Shown in pieces: positions 13,601 to 25,134 of a DNA stretch of 64,000 nt. Source of the DNA: Scilla litardierei (Eukaryota; Streptophyta; Magnoliopsida; Asparagales; Asparagaceae); assembly GCA_030789695.1 (NCBI GenBank), contig CM061141.1, positions 171,692,807 to 171,756,806 of the forward strand. Direction: 5' to 3'. The position numbers and the translations under genes are program-made. The first letter of the stretch is position 1. Each line of letters opens with the position of its first letter. The notes below the pieces were generated by a model. That model was given only the letters and a program-made list of their open reading frames with translations, made no database searches and was not told the DNA's origin.

Positions 13601-15842
13601 AAACGGAAATTTCTGAAGATTTTTCTAGGCTCGGAGATATTTTTTTGCATTTTATGGAAGATATGAATCATTTTATTAAATCATATTATTTTTTGTCCTT
13701 ATTTTGTCTTCGCTTATTCTTTAGCTGAAGATGGCAATCCCAGTTCCAAGAGATATGTTTGCAGATTTTTTACCGCGAGGCTATTTTCTACGTTTTCTGG
13801 AAGATATGAATTTTTTATCAAATCATTTGATTTTTTGGGCTTATTTTGTCTTCTCTTATATTTCAGATGAAGCTGGCGATCTTCCGTTTTCAATGTACAT
13901 TTTTGCGGTTTTTTCTGAGCTATGGGCTATTTTCTACATTTTCTATAAGATATGAATCTTTATATTAAATGATATGATTTTTATAGCCTAATTTTGTCTT
14001 CTCTTATTTTTTAGTTCAAAAGGGTGATCTCCCTGTTCAAACAAATATTTTTTCGGATTTTACTTAGCTCTGTATTTTCTGGAAGATGTGGATCTTTCTA
14101 TTAAATGATATGATTTTTGGTATAATTTTGTATTCTCTAATTTTTCAGTTGAAGATAGTGATCTCTCTGTTCCAAAATACATTTTAACGGATATTTCTGT
14201 GACTATTTTCTGTCTTTTCTATAAGATATGGATCGTTTTATTAATTATATGATTTTTCTAGCTTATTTTGTCTGCCCTTATTTTCCAGTTGAAGATGGCG
14301 ATCTCCTGGTCCCAACAGACATTTTTGTAGATTTTTCTGGCCTCGGTGCTATTTTCTACACTTTACTAAAGATATGGATCCTTATTTAATGATATGATTT
14401 TTAGAGCCGAAGTTTGTCTTCTCTTATTATTCAGTTGAAGATGGCGGTCTCCCGGTTCCAACAGATATTTTATGGATTTTTCTGACCTCGGGGCTATTTT
14501 CAGTATTTTTCGAAAGAGATCGATCGTTTTATTAAATGATATGATTTTTTGGCCTAATTTTGTCTTCTCTTATTTTTTTCATTGATGATGGCGATCTCTC
14601 GGTTCCAACATACATTTTTGCGGATTTTTCTAAGCTCTCAACTATTTTTTGTATTATTTGGAAAATATCGATCGTTTTTAAATGATTTGATTTTTTGGCC
14701 TAATTTTGTCTTCTCTTTTTATTCGCTAAATTTGACGTGTTCCCGGTTCCAACGGATATTTTTGTGGATTTTTCTGAGCTCGTGGCTATTTTCTATATTT
14801 TTTGAAAGATAAGAATCTTTACGTTAATTGATATGATTTTTATAGCCTAATTGTGTATTCTCTTATATTTCTGTTGATCATAGCGATCTCCAGTTCCAAT
14901 AGACATTTTTGCAGTTTTTTCTGAGATCAGTGCTATTTTCGAGATTTTATTGAAGATATGAATCTTTATATTAAATGATATGATTTTTATAGCTTAAATT
15001 TGTCTTCTTTTTTAGGTTGAAGATCAATCTACTGGTTTCAACAGACATTTTTGCGGATTTTTCTAAGCTTGGGGCTGTTTTTCTACATTTTCTGCAAGAT
15101 ATGCATCTTTTTAAAGGATATGATTTTGTGGTCTAATTTTTTCTTCTCTTATTTTATTTCATTTATGATGGCGATCTCTTGGTAACAACAGACATTTTTG
15201 CAGATTTTTCTGAGCTCCGGGCTATATTCTTCATTTTCCGTAAGAAATGATTTTTATATTAAATGATATGATTTTTATATCCATATTTTGTCTTCTGTTA
15301 TTTTTCAGTTGAAGATGGCGATCTTCAGGTTCCAAGGGATATCTGTGCAGATTTTTCTGTGATCGATGGTATTTTCTACATTTTCTGTTAGATATGAACC
15401 TTTTATTACATGATATGATTTTTATAGCCTAATTCTTTTGTCTTCTCTTATTTTTTAAGTTGAAGATGGTGATATCCCGGTTCAAACGGACATTTCTGTG
15501 GATTCTTCTGAGCTCAATGCTATTTTCTACATTTTCTGAGAGATATGTTTGTTTTTTTAACTGATATGATTTTTTGGCCTAATTTTGTCATTTCTTATTT
15601 TTCGTTGAAGATGGAGATCTCCATGGTCCAACGAATATTTTGAGAATTTTTCTGAGCTCCGTGCTATTTTCTACATTTTCTGTTAGATATATAACTTTAT
15701 ATTAAATGATAAGATTTTTATAGGCTAGTTTTGCTATCTCTTATTTTTCAGTTGAAGATGACAATCCCCAGGCCACAACAGACATTTTTGCAGATTTTTT
15801 GAGCTTGGTGCTATTTTCTACATTTTATGGAAGATATGTATC
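7700..15842 (+). repeat. ~150-bp satellite, block 2 (about 54 monomers)
   Basis: The longest uninterrupted satellite block, all in plus orientation. Two monomer flavours are visible. In one, TTTCTGTAAGATATG is coupled to ATCTTTATATTAAATG and TTTTTATAGCC (e.g. around 9290, 10021, 12040, 15250). In the other, TTCTGGAAGATATGG is coupled to CTTTTTATTAAATG and TTTTTGGCC. They are interspersed irregularly rather than in a clean higher-order repeat. The block ends at 15842 against a truncated SIRE-like LTR. Confidence 0.95.
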
Positions 15843-17183
15843 CTTGTCGATAAGCTCGTTGTCAGCTTCGTGTTGTCGCAAAAAGTGTATGAATCTGATC
15901 TCTGGATCAAAAGATACAGCCCTCCAAAGTCCGCTTCGCAAATCTGGAATCTAGTCTATGCATAAATCAATTCTCTATTGTGCAGAATCGGCAGTATTCT
16001 GTGAGTAAAGTAATTAGGTACACCGTCTTCCAGAAAATGCAGTAAAGCTCCCTGAGCTCAGAAAAATCCGAATAAATACTCGTTGGAATCGAGAGCTCGT
16101 CCTCTTCGACTAAAAAATAATAAAGGACATATTTGTTGATGAGATTTGGCTGCGACTTGCAGATCTTGAAGTTGACGCTTGGAACTTGGACTTGATGATC
16201 TTCAATGCTTTTGAAATTGATAGCTTGGGCAATATCTTGATCAAACCTTGTATGATGGAGAAGTAGTTGCTTGTGCTTTGGCTTGATTCAATGTAAGCTT
16301 TGGTTTGATGAAGCTTTGAGATGAAGAGGCTTTGAGATGCTGTAAACTATGAAACTATTCAGAATAAAACTCATGCTAAAATAAAAAGCACCGATTTAAT
16401 ACAAAGATTAAGATCAGAACAATATCACCATAGCGTAGAGCGTTGAGTTGTGATCATCCCGGCACAAACGACTCGTCAATCCGAGCTCTGTGGAGAAAGT
16501 TATGCACTTTTCAGCATTGTCCGTCGAGCTCATTCTTCTTCATACGAATTTGATCATCTCTGTGAATTTGAAGGAGAAAAAAATTCGGCCAAGATGAATG
16601 AAAATAAGTCTCGGGTCGGCCTCTCCTAGGGGGTTTTCTTGTAGAAATAGGGATTGTATTTATAGTGCTTGAACCCAAGTGTTGGATTGAATCAAAACTA
16701 CTTAAAATTGATTTGATATCTCCAAATTGATTGCTCTCATCTCATCTCTTTGATCCAGTGAACTTGTTCAATATCCTATTCAAAATAGAACTCCTTTTGT
16801 ATCTAAATGAGATCTAATTTGAATCCAAATTCAATCAAAGTTGACCAAGTCAAATCCCCTTAATCCAAATTGATTTAGACTTGATTTTGGTATCTTTTTG
16901 AATTTAATTTCTTATCACTCCACATCATGTTGAATAAGTCCAATTCTCGCAATTTACGAGATTGCCATCTCTCTAGCTTTTGCTTGAATTTACGTGATTT
17001 CCATTACTCCCCAATTTGTCAGATTATCATTGATTAATAATCACATCATTTCCATTGATTGCTCTCCATGTTTATTTCCTCCTGAAAACACTTACCAAAC
17101 ACATCAAAAATATTCACGATTGTTTGTTATCATCAAACAAGAAATCAATGATCATTGTATCCAACTACGCATTGTATCCAACA
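15843..17183 (-). repeat. 3' LTR of SIRE-like element (truncated)
   Basis: Matches 20447-21777. It ends GTATCCAACA on the plus strand at 17183. About 460 bp equivalent to 19985-20446 are missing at the satellite junction. The segment 16010-16110 (minus strand) is the part that resembles the satellite monomer: it contains GATTCCAACGAGTATTTATT and GGATTTTTCTGAGCTCAGGG. Confidence 0.85.
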
Positions 17184-17202
17184 ATCTCCCCATTTTGATG
17201 AT
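17184..17202 (-). other. Polypurine tract of SIRE-like element
   Basis: On the minus strand the bases just before the 3' LTR read CATCAAAATGGGGAGAT and are followed by TGTTGGATAC. This purine-rich stretch next to an LTR start is the expected plus-strand priming site, and the AAAATGGGGAGAT form is usual for SIRE-type elements. Confidence 0.75.
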
Positions 17203-18499
17203 GATGACAAACCACTAATAAGATTTGATTAATAAGCTTTATAAGATGTCATCGTGATTTATATTTGTGAAGTGTGGTGCTGCATGTCAACATGATATAA
17301 ATCATATGCAAGATGCTCCTCCTATTTACATGCTCCCCCTACTAAATTGCTCCCCCTATCAATATGCTTCTACCATGATCAAATCTATATATTATTCTCC
17401 CCCTTTTGTTATCATCAAAAGAGAGCACTACAGAGTTTCATTTCATATGCAATATAAAAATAAAGTATTAGTCAAGACATATGATCACATTAAGACAATT
17501 AAAAAACAACCACTTGATATTCAATTAATCTCATTACAATGATTAATACACCTTCGTGCTCGTGTGATGATTACGAGTAGAGAGATGTTTCATGAAAATC
17601 AACCAATACAAATCAACTTTTCAAAGTAACATTAATTCTATTAGGATTGATTTTTCCCACCTCATTAATAATGAGTTTATGTCACCAACACCCAAAACTT
17701 AGCCTATATGGACTCTTAGATATGGGGTGGCATTACTTGACGGGTATCACACCAACACTAAAGATTAATCTTAAAGTATAAGTTGGATACCCGTGGGTTG
17801 TGTCGTTGCCTTGGACCGTATCCATTTTTCACACTGATCTGTTTTCTTCTCTTTTTCATTATTTGCAATTTTTCCATTGTTTTTATTTTCTTTTCATGAG
17901 TTCTAATTTTTATCCAAGGCAAGATACTTCATATCCTGTAGAGTAATATGTTTTTCAATATTTTTAATTCATCCACCGACAAACACTTTCCCAAGTTTCA
18001 TGAAAACAAGTCCATATATGCAATAACAATTAATCTCGTGAAAGTGTAGGGTGAAGGTATAGAAATCAAGTTATTCAATTTATTGAACATGTCATGATCA
18101 TTTAGAATATGTAATTATAGTATTGACAATAATACAAGATTTATAGATGGATATGAATATCATTCAAAAGTGCAATTTTGACAACCGAAAGAGAGGTATA
18201 CAATAAGCTCAATCTTTATACATTTTGCACTTTTCTCATTTTTTTATTTTCAATTTTTCAATTTTTTTTAAATTTTTTTCAAAGTTTTCTATCACACACA
18301 CACAAAATCAAAACACACCAATAAATAAACACACCGAAAAAAATCACACACAAAAATCATAAAAGTGAAGACACACCAAACAATCCTATGAAGGTATTCA
18401 TTACGCTCAAACAAGAAATCATACTTTCGTGTTGTTGTTTGGCTAAGGAACTTCAATGAAATGCGACGTCCAATCCATAGTTCCTTGTCCCTCCATCTT
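17203..18499 (-). other. Internal non-coding region of SIRE-like element
   Basis: Collinear with 1975-3249 and without a supportable gene. It includes a poorly conserved CA-rich patch near 18295-18360. It stands where integrase and reverse transcriptase would be expected. Confidence 0.6.
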
Positions 18500-19954
18500 A
18501 CTTACACGAAAGATGTTATGTGTGACCTTGGAATCCAACAAGGTCCACTCATGTTAGTTAACAAACTTTTAGGAACCCATATTTGTTTGAACTTCATATT
18601 TTTGTTTATATAAATGCAATGATGAGAAGTATGACCAACACATCCACATGTAAAGCACTTTGCAGGAATGTTTTTGATTTTTGTAGCCTCAATGTGAACT
18701 TTCTTTTTCTTATGTTTTCAGTATGATTAAGTCCATATCCAAGTCCTCACCTATTGTTGCCATTTATTTGGTTTCCAAGAATTATATCCAAAGATTGTTT
18801 TTCCATACCAAATTTCTTTATGGTCAATTCTAGGTTCGTGACTTTAGATTTCAAATAAAGATTTTTGTTCACAAGCAAGGTGCATTTACTAATGAAAGCC
18901 TTTTTTCTTTTTCAAGTTTTCAGATTTCTTATCTATTTCAATGGATTTTCCTTTAAGATTTTTATTTTCAGTTTCAGTCTCGGTCAATTTTTCTTTAAGC
19001 TCTTTCTTTTCATTTTCTAAAATACTCATTTTTTTCGTTAAACTCTCTGTTTTCAGTTTTCAGCTTATTCAATTTTTCTTTAAGCTCTTCATTTCCATTT
19101 TTCATTATGGTCATTTTTTTCTTGGCACACTTTATTTTCAGTCTCAAGTATAAGACAAGTTTACATTCTACATTTTCATGCACACTAGATTTTTCCTTTT
19201 TCATTTTTGCAATGGTATATCTAAATGCATCATTTTCAGCTTTTATTTTTTCAACATCTAGTGATATATTATAGTTATCTTGTTGCAATTCATAATTAGC
19301 ATCTCCAAAGGATTCCACAACAGATTCTAGACCATCAATTTCATTGCGCATTTTTGCACAAATATTCAGGAGCTCAATCTTAGTGCAGGATTTTACTCAT
19401 CGAGATCTCCCACTAAGCATAGAGAGGAGTGGGCAGTCTCCTCCTGGGCCTCATCCTTACTGTCGTCATCCCACGTAACTGCCAATGGTTTTTCCCTTCT
19501 TTTCTGCAGTATTGTTCTTTGCTTGTGGGCAGTTCTTCATGAAATGTCCCTGCTTCCTGCATTTAAAACAAAGTATGAATTAACAGTATTCTACTCAGAA
19601 GAATTATTTGCAGGATTAAATTTATTGGAACGATTGAACCTTTTTTTCATTTCAGCTCTTCCCTGTGGAGTCTTGATGTATCTTCTGAATCCTCTGACCA
19701 TCAGTGCCTTCTCCTCATCAAGATCATCATCATCATCCCTTGTGACTACACGTGGATTATCATTCTTCTCCAAAGACTTCATTTTCAGTACTGGACAGTT
19801 TTTCATATGGTGTCCACGTTTGCTGCAATGACAACAACACACTGAATTAGTAATATTCTGATCGAAAGAAATATTAGCAGGATTAAGATTTTTTGAAACT
19901 ATCAAACCATTTGGACATCGCTGCCTTATTTATGGGGTATTCATGTTTTCTAGA
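18500..19954 (-). pseudogene. SIRE-like gag with zinc knuckles and coiled coil
   Basis: Read right to left: the start MSKWFDSFKKS near 19950, a frameshift, then a canonical CCHC knuckle CCHCSKRGHHMKNC and ALMVRGFRRYI (19591-19905), a second canonical knuckle CFKCRKQGHFMKNC near 19540-19575 in another frame, an acidic WDDDSKDEAQEE segment, and a Lys/Glu-rich coiled coil (19010-19351). Remnants of the distal gag and KQIWVPK-type region continue to about 18500. The N-terminal capsid part expected between the start and the first knuckle is almost wholly deleted. The product would be an RNA-binding, coiled-coil Gag fragment, but frameshifts make the gene defective. Confidence 0.8.
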
Positions 19955-19970
19955 CTAGATTCTCTAAACT

Positions 19971-19982
19971 GCTCTGATACCA
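19971..19982 (-). other. Primer binding site, tRNA-iMet
   Basis: The minus strand reads TGGTATCAGAGC, the standard complement of the 3' end of plant initiator-Met tRNA. It lies 2 nt inside the 5' LTR end (CCAACA at 19985). This fixes the element's orientation as minus. Confidence 0.93.
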
Positions 19983-19984
19983 CT

Positions 19985-21777
19985 TGTTGGATCGAGATCT
20001 AAGCCTAGAGGGGGGTGAATATACTTATGAAATATTTTTGCAAATACACAAGTAATATTTTACTCAAACAATCACTCTCAGAGCAAATAATGTGCAAGTA
20101 AAGAAATCACAGAGCAATCACAGAGTGCACGACAGATTTACCCTTGTTCGGTCACCACACCAACATACTCCAACCCTAAAAGCAAATACAAGATTTATAA
20201 GTATCGAGATACAACTATAAAAAGCTACGAGCCCCAACTCTATGCTCACCAAGTACTGTACCCCACTCACCAAAGTGTCAAACACTACAAATCTAGTATA
20301 ATCTTTCTCTTGACTAGTCCCAACTAGTCAAGACCCCAAAAATCCCAAAAATGAAAAGTAAAAATAAATACAAAGATATACTAAACTAGTATCACAAATA
20401 TAAATGAGATAGTGTTTAGAATGCTTAGTTGCAATGATTGAATAGTTCTTGTCCTCGTCGTCAGCTTCGCGATGGCACAAACGGTGTGTCAATCTGATCG
20501 CTGGATCAAAAGATACAGCCCTTCAAAGTTCGCTGCGCAAATCTAGAATATGGTCTGTGCGTAAATCAATTCTCTATTCTGCTGAATCGACAACAGTCTG
20601 TGCATAAAGTAATCAGATACACCGTCATTCAGAAAATGCAGTAAATCACCCCGAGCTCAGAAAAATCCAAATAAATACTCGTTGGAATCGTGATTCATCC
20701 TCTTTGACGGAAAAATAATAAAGGACAGATTTGATATTTGGCCGTGACTTGCAGATCTTGAAGGTTGACGCTTGGAACTTGGACTTGATAATCTTCGGTG
20801 CTTTTGAAATTGATAGCTTAGGCAATATCTTGATCAAACCTTATAAGATGGAGAAGTAGTTTCGTGTGCTTTGGCTTGATTCAATGTAAGCTTTGGTTTG
20901 ATGAAGCCTTGAGATGAAGAGACTTTGAGATGCTGTAAACTATGAAGCTATTCAGAATAAAATTCATGCTAAAATAAAAGGCACTAATTTAATACAGAGA
21001 TTAAGATCAGAACAATTCACCATAGCGTAGAGCATTGAGTTGTGATCGTCCCGGCACACACTGTTTGTCAATCCGAGCTCTGTGGAGGGAAGTTATGCAC
21101 TTTTCAGCATCCTCTGTCGACCTTCTTCTTCTTCCTGCAAATTTGATGATCTCTTTGAAGTTTGGAGGAGAAAAAATTCGCCCAAGATGAATGAAAATAA
21201 GTCTAGGGCCAGCTTTATTTGCTTGTTCTCTCTCTCCTAGGGGGTTTTCCTTGTAGAAATAAGGATTGTATTTATAGTGCTTGGACCCAAGTAATTGGAT
21301 TGAATCAAAACTCCTTGAAATTGATTTGATATCTCCAAATTGATTTGCTCTCATCTCATATCTTTGGTCCAATGAACTTGGTCAATATCCTATTCAAAAT
21401 AGAACTCCTTTTGTATCCAAATGAGATCTAATTTGAATCCAAATTCAATCAAATTTGACCAAGTCAAATCCCCTTAATCCAAATTGATTTGGACTTGATT
21501 TTGATCTCTTTTTGAATTCAATTTCTTATCACTCCACATCATGTTGACCAAGTCCAATTCTTGCAATCTACGAGATTGCCATCTCTCCAGTTTTTGCTTA
21601 AATTTATGTCATTGCCATTACTCCCAATTTGCCAGATTGCCATTGATTAATAATCACATCATTGCCATTGATTGCTCCATGTTTATTTCCACCTAAAAAC
21701 ACTTAACAAACACATCAAAAATATTCATGAAGTTTTGTTATCATCAAACAAGAAATCAACGATCGTTGTATCCAACA
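19985..21777 (-). repeat. 5' LTR of SIRE-like element (1793 bp)
   Basis: The LTR runs from TGTTGGATACAACG (minus strand, at 21777) to CGATCCAACA (at 19985), so it has matching TGTTGGAT/ATCCAACA ends. The 3' portion contains CCTAGAGGGGGGTGAATA (plus strand, 20008), a stretch common near SIRE-type LTR ends. A satellite-like module lies at about 20630-20730 (minus). Confidence 0.88.
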
Positions 21778-24740
21778 ATAACACCACAGTTGTTACGAAT
21801 AGCAGAGTTGTAGCATTATACTATTTCTGGCAGTCCAAGCTATCGACCAATCCGGGCATTAAACGACCGAAATCTTGCCTCCTACGACATCGATAGTGCG
21901 GCACCATCGCTTTCCATGGGAAAACTATAAGAATTCACTCACTGGTTCAATACTCAAGCAATGGCCATTGTTAACGATTTCTGGGACTCGCACAGATTTC
22001 ACAGGCGTTGTAAGTAAATAAGAGGCCAAATGAGGAGCATCTGCGGTTTCTTTGTGAAGATGTGGTTGTTTCCATGACTTCCCATGAGATTTAGATGCTG
22101 TGAATAGTAGTGTTGAAGCATTTTACTATTTCTGACAGCCCAAGCTATCTGCCAATCTGGGCATCAAACGACCGAAACTTGGCTCCTACGGCATCAATCG
22201 TGCATCACCATCGATTTCCATGGGAAACTATACGAATTCACTCACGATTTCAATACACAAGCCATTGCCATGGTTAACAATTTCTGGTACTCGCACGGAT
22301 TTTGTAGACATTGTGGGGAAAAAAGAGGTCAAATGAGGAGCGTCTGTGATTTCTATGCGAAGAGGTGGTAATTTCCATGATTTCCCATAAGATAAGATTT
22401 TGATTGGGATAACCCCACAGTTGCTGTGAATTGTGAGGTTGAAGAATTTTACTATTTCTGGAAGCCTCAGTTATGGAAATATCGTGGGATATCATGGAAA
22501 CTACATCCTTTTCACATAGAAACCACGAACGCTCCTCATTTGGCCTCTTATTTTCCCACAATGCCGGTGAAATCCTTGCAATTCCCAAAATCGTTAACCG
22601 TGGAAATTGCTTGTGTATCGAATCTGTGAGTGGATTTTTATTGCTTTTCCCATGGAAAGCAATAGTTATGCACTATCGATGTCGTAGGAGCCAAGATATC
22701 AGCCGTTTGATACCCGAATTGGCCGATAACTTGTGCTGCCAGAAATAATCAAATGCTTCAACCCTGCTATTCGCAGCAACCATGGTGTTATCTCAATCGA
22801 AATCTCCATGGACGTCATGGAAACTACCTCCTCTTCACATAAAGACCATGGACGCTCCTTATTTGACCTCTTACTTACGTACAACACATGTTAAATTCCG
22901 TGCGAGTCCCAAAAATCATTGATCGTGGTAATTACTTGTGTATTGAACCCATGAGTAGATTCTTATTGCTTTCTCATGGAAAGCAATGGAGATGCACTAT
23001 CGATGTCGTATGAGCCAAGATTTCATTCATTTGATGACATGATTATCGATAACTGGGGCTGCCAGAAATACTAAAATGCGTCAACCATGCTATTTGTCGC
23101 AACCGCGTAATTATCCCACTCGAAATCTTAGGGGAAGTCATGGTAACTACATTCTCTTCACATAGAAATCACGGACGCTCCTCATTTGTCCTCTTATTTC
23201 TCACAACGCTGGGGAAATTTGTTACACAAGCAATTGCCATGGTTAATGAATTTTTGGTCTCACACAGATTTCACAGGTGTTGTGGGTAAAGAAGAGGTCA
23301 AATAAGGAGCTTCCTGAGTTTCTATGTGAAGAGGATGAACTTTTCATGACTTCTCATAAGATTTCGATTAGGATAACCCTATGGTTATTGCGAATAGCGG
23401 GGTTGAAGCATTTTATTATTTCTGGTACCCCAAGCTATCAGCCAACCCGGGTATCAAACGATCGAAATCTTGCATCCTATGACATCGATAGTGCATGACC
23501 ATCGATTTCCATGGGAAAACTATAAGAATTCACTTACGAGTTCAATACACAAGCAATTGCCATGGTTAACAATTTTTAGGACTCGCACGAATTTCGCAAA
23601 CGTTGTGGAAAAATAAGAGGCCAAATGAGAAGTGTCAGTGGTTTCTATGTGAAAAGGAGGTAGTTTTCATGATTTCCCATGATATTTCGATCAGGATAAC
23701 CCCACGTTTGATGTGAATATTGGGGTAGAAGTATTTTACTATTTCTGGCAGCTTCAACTAGCTACCAATCCAGGCATCAAATGACTAAAATCTTGGCTCC
23801 TACAACATCGATAGTGCATTACCATTGCTTTCCATGTGAAAATAATAAGAATCCCCTCTTGGGTTAAATACACAAGCAATTGCCATGGTTTACGATTTCT
23901 GGGACTCGCACGGATTTCACAGGCATTGTGGATAAATAAAAGGTCTAATAAGGATCGTCCGGAGTTTTTTTTGCGAAGAAGAGTAATTTCCATTACTTCT
24001 CATGGGAGTTCGATTGGGATAACCCTACAGTTGTTGCGAATAGCGGTGTTGAAGCATTTTACTATTTCTAGCAGCCCAAGTTATCGACCAATACAGGCAT
24101 CAAACAACCGCAATCTTGACTCCTACGAGATCGTTAGTGCGTCACATTCACTTTCCTTGCGTCACATTTGCTTTCCTTATGAAAACAATAAGAATCCACT
24201 CACAAGTTCAATACACAAGCAAGTGCCACTGTTAACGATTTTTGAGACTCGCACGGATTTCGTAGGCGGTTTTAGTAAATATGGTGCCAAAATGAGGAGC
24301 GTCCATAGTGTCTATGTGAAGATGAGGTAATTTCCCTGAATTCCTATGAGATTTCGGTTGGGATAACCCCACGGTTGCTGTGAATAGTGCGGTTGAAGCA
24401 TTCTACTATTTTTGGCGGCCCGACAATCGGCCACTCCGGGCATCAAACGACCGAAATCTTGGCTCCTATAACATCGATCGTGCATCACCATTGATTTCTA
24501 TGGAAAAACTATAAGAATTCACTCACGAGTTCACTACAAAAGCCATTGCCATGGTCAACAATTTCTGGGACTCACACGGATTTCGTAGACGTGAGAAAAA
24601 AGAGGCCAACTGAGGAGCGTATGTGGTTTCTATGTGAATAAGAGGTAGTTTCCTTGATTTTCCATTAGATTTCAATTGGGATAACCCCATGGTTGCTACG
24701 AATAGCATGGTTGAAGCATTTTTACTATTTTTGGTAGTCC
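21778..24740. repeat. Array of ~320-bp units with orientation switches
   Basis: Units carrying GGATAACCCCACGGTTG, GCATCAAACGACCGAAATC and TCGATAGTGCATCACCATCG recur about every 318-345 bp (plus-strand copies at 22404, 23374, 23698, 24019, 24362 and 24680). The array runs plus to about 22470, minus to about 23220, plus to about 24740, then minus in the terminal repeat. Two plus-to-minus switches use the same join, at an AGCTATCGAAATATC-like site. No coding capacity is apparent. The unit is also the inner part of the terminal repeat at 675-1077. Confidence 0.85.
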
Positions 24741-25134
24741 CAGCTATCGAAATATCATGGGAAATCATGGAAATTGCCTTCTCTTTACATAGAAACCATG
24801 CACGCTCCTCATTTGGCCTCTTATTTTCCCACAACACTGGGAAATCTGTGCGAGTCCCAGAAATAGTTGATCGTGGCAATTGCTTGTGTATTGAACTCGT
24901 GAGTGGATTCGTATTGTTTTACCATTCATTGCGATGGTGATGCACTATCGATGTCATAAGAGCCATGATTTCGGTCGTTTGATGCCCAGATTGGCCGAGA
25001 GTTTGGGTTGCCAGAAATAATAAAATGCTTCAACCCTACTATACGCCACAACTGTGGGGTTATCCCTTTAATAATACCTTGTTTGCTAATACAATGCATG
25101 TCTTTTTGAATAAGCAACTACATGAAAAATGCAA
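24741..25134 (-). repeat. Right inverted terminal repeat
   Basis: Reverse complement of 675-1077, ending ATGAAAAATGCAA. The matching stretch covers both the end-specific 65 bp and one ~320-bp unit. The flanking bases show no duplication with those at the left end. Confidence 0.65.

Larger units (their letters stand above)
15843..21777 (-). mobile_element. SIRE-like Ty1/copia element, pol-less, with both LTRs
   Basis: On the minus strand: 5' LTR (21777-19985), tRNA-iMet primer binding site, short leader, gag remnants, about 1.3 kb of non-coding sequence, polypurine tract, and a 3' LTR (17183-15843) truncated by about 460 bp where it meets the satellite. The internal region is only 2.8 kb. Autonomous SIRE elements have several kb of protease-integrase-reverse transcriptase here, and none is recognisable. 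The same layout is seen in the 1078-4574 relic, which points to a mobilised non-autonomous family. Confidence 0.85.

Noticed and set aside
5428..15842. Many open frames of 60-95 codons such as those rich in FSTFSVRYGSLY or DGDLSVPTDIF
   Set aside because: They are the tandem satellite read in different phases; frames are broken at random and no unit keeps one frame over several monomers.
18295..18370. CA microsatellite
   Set aside because: Too short and interrupted to call as a separate repeat.
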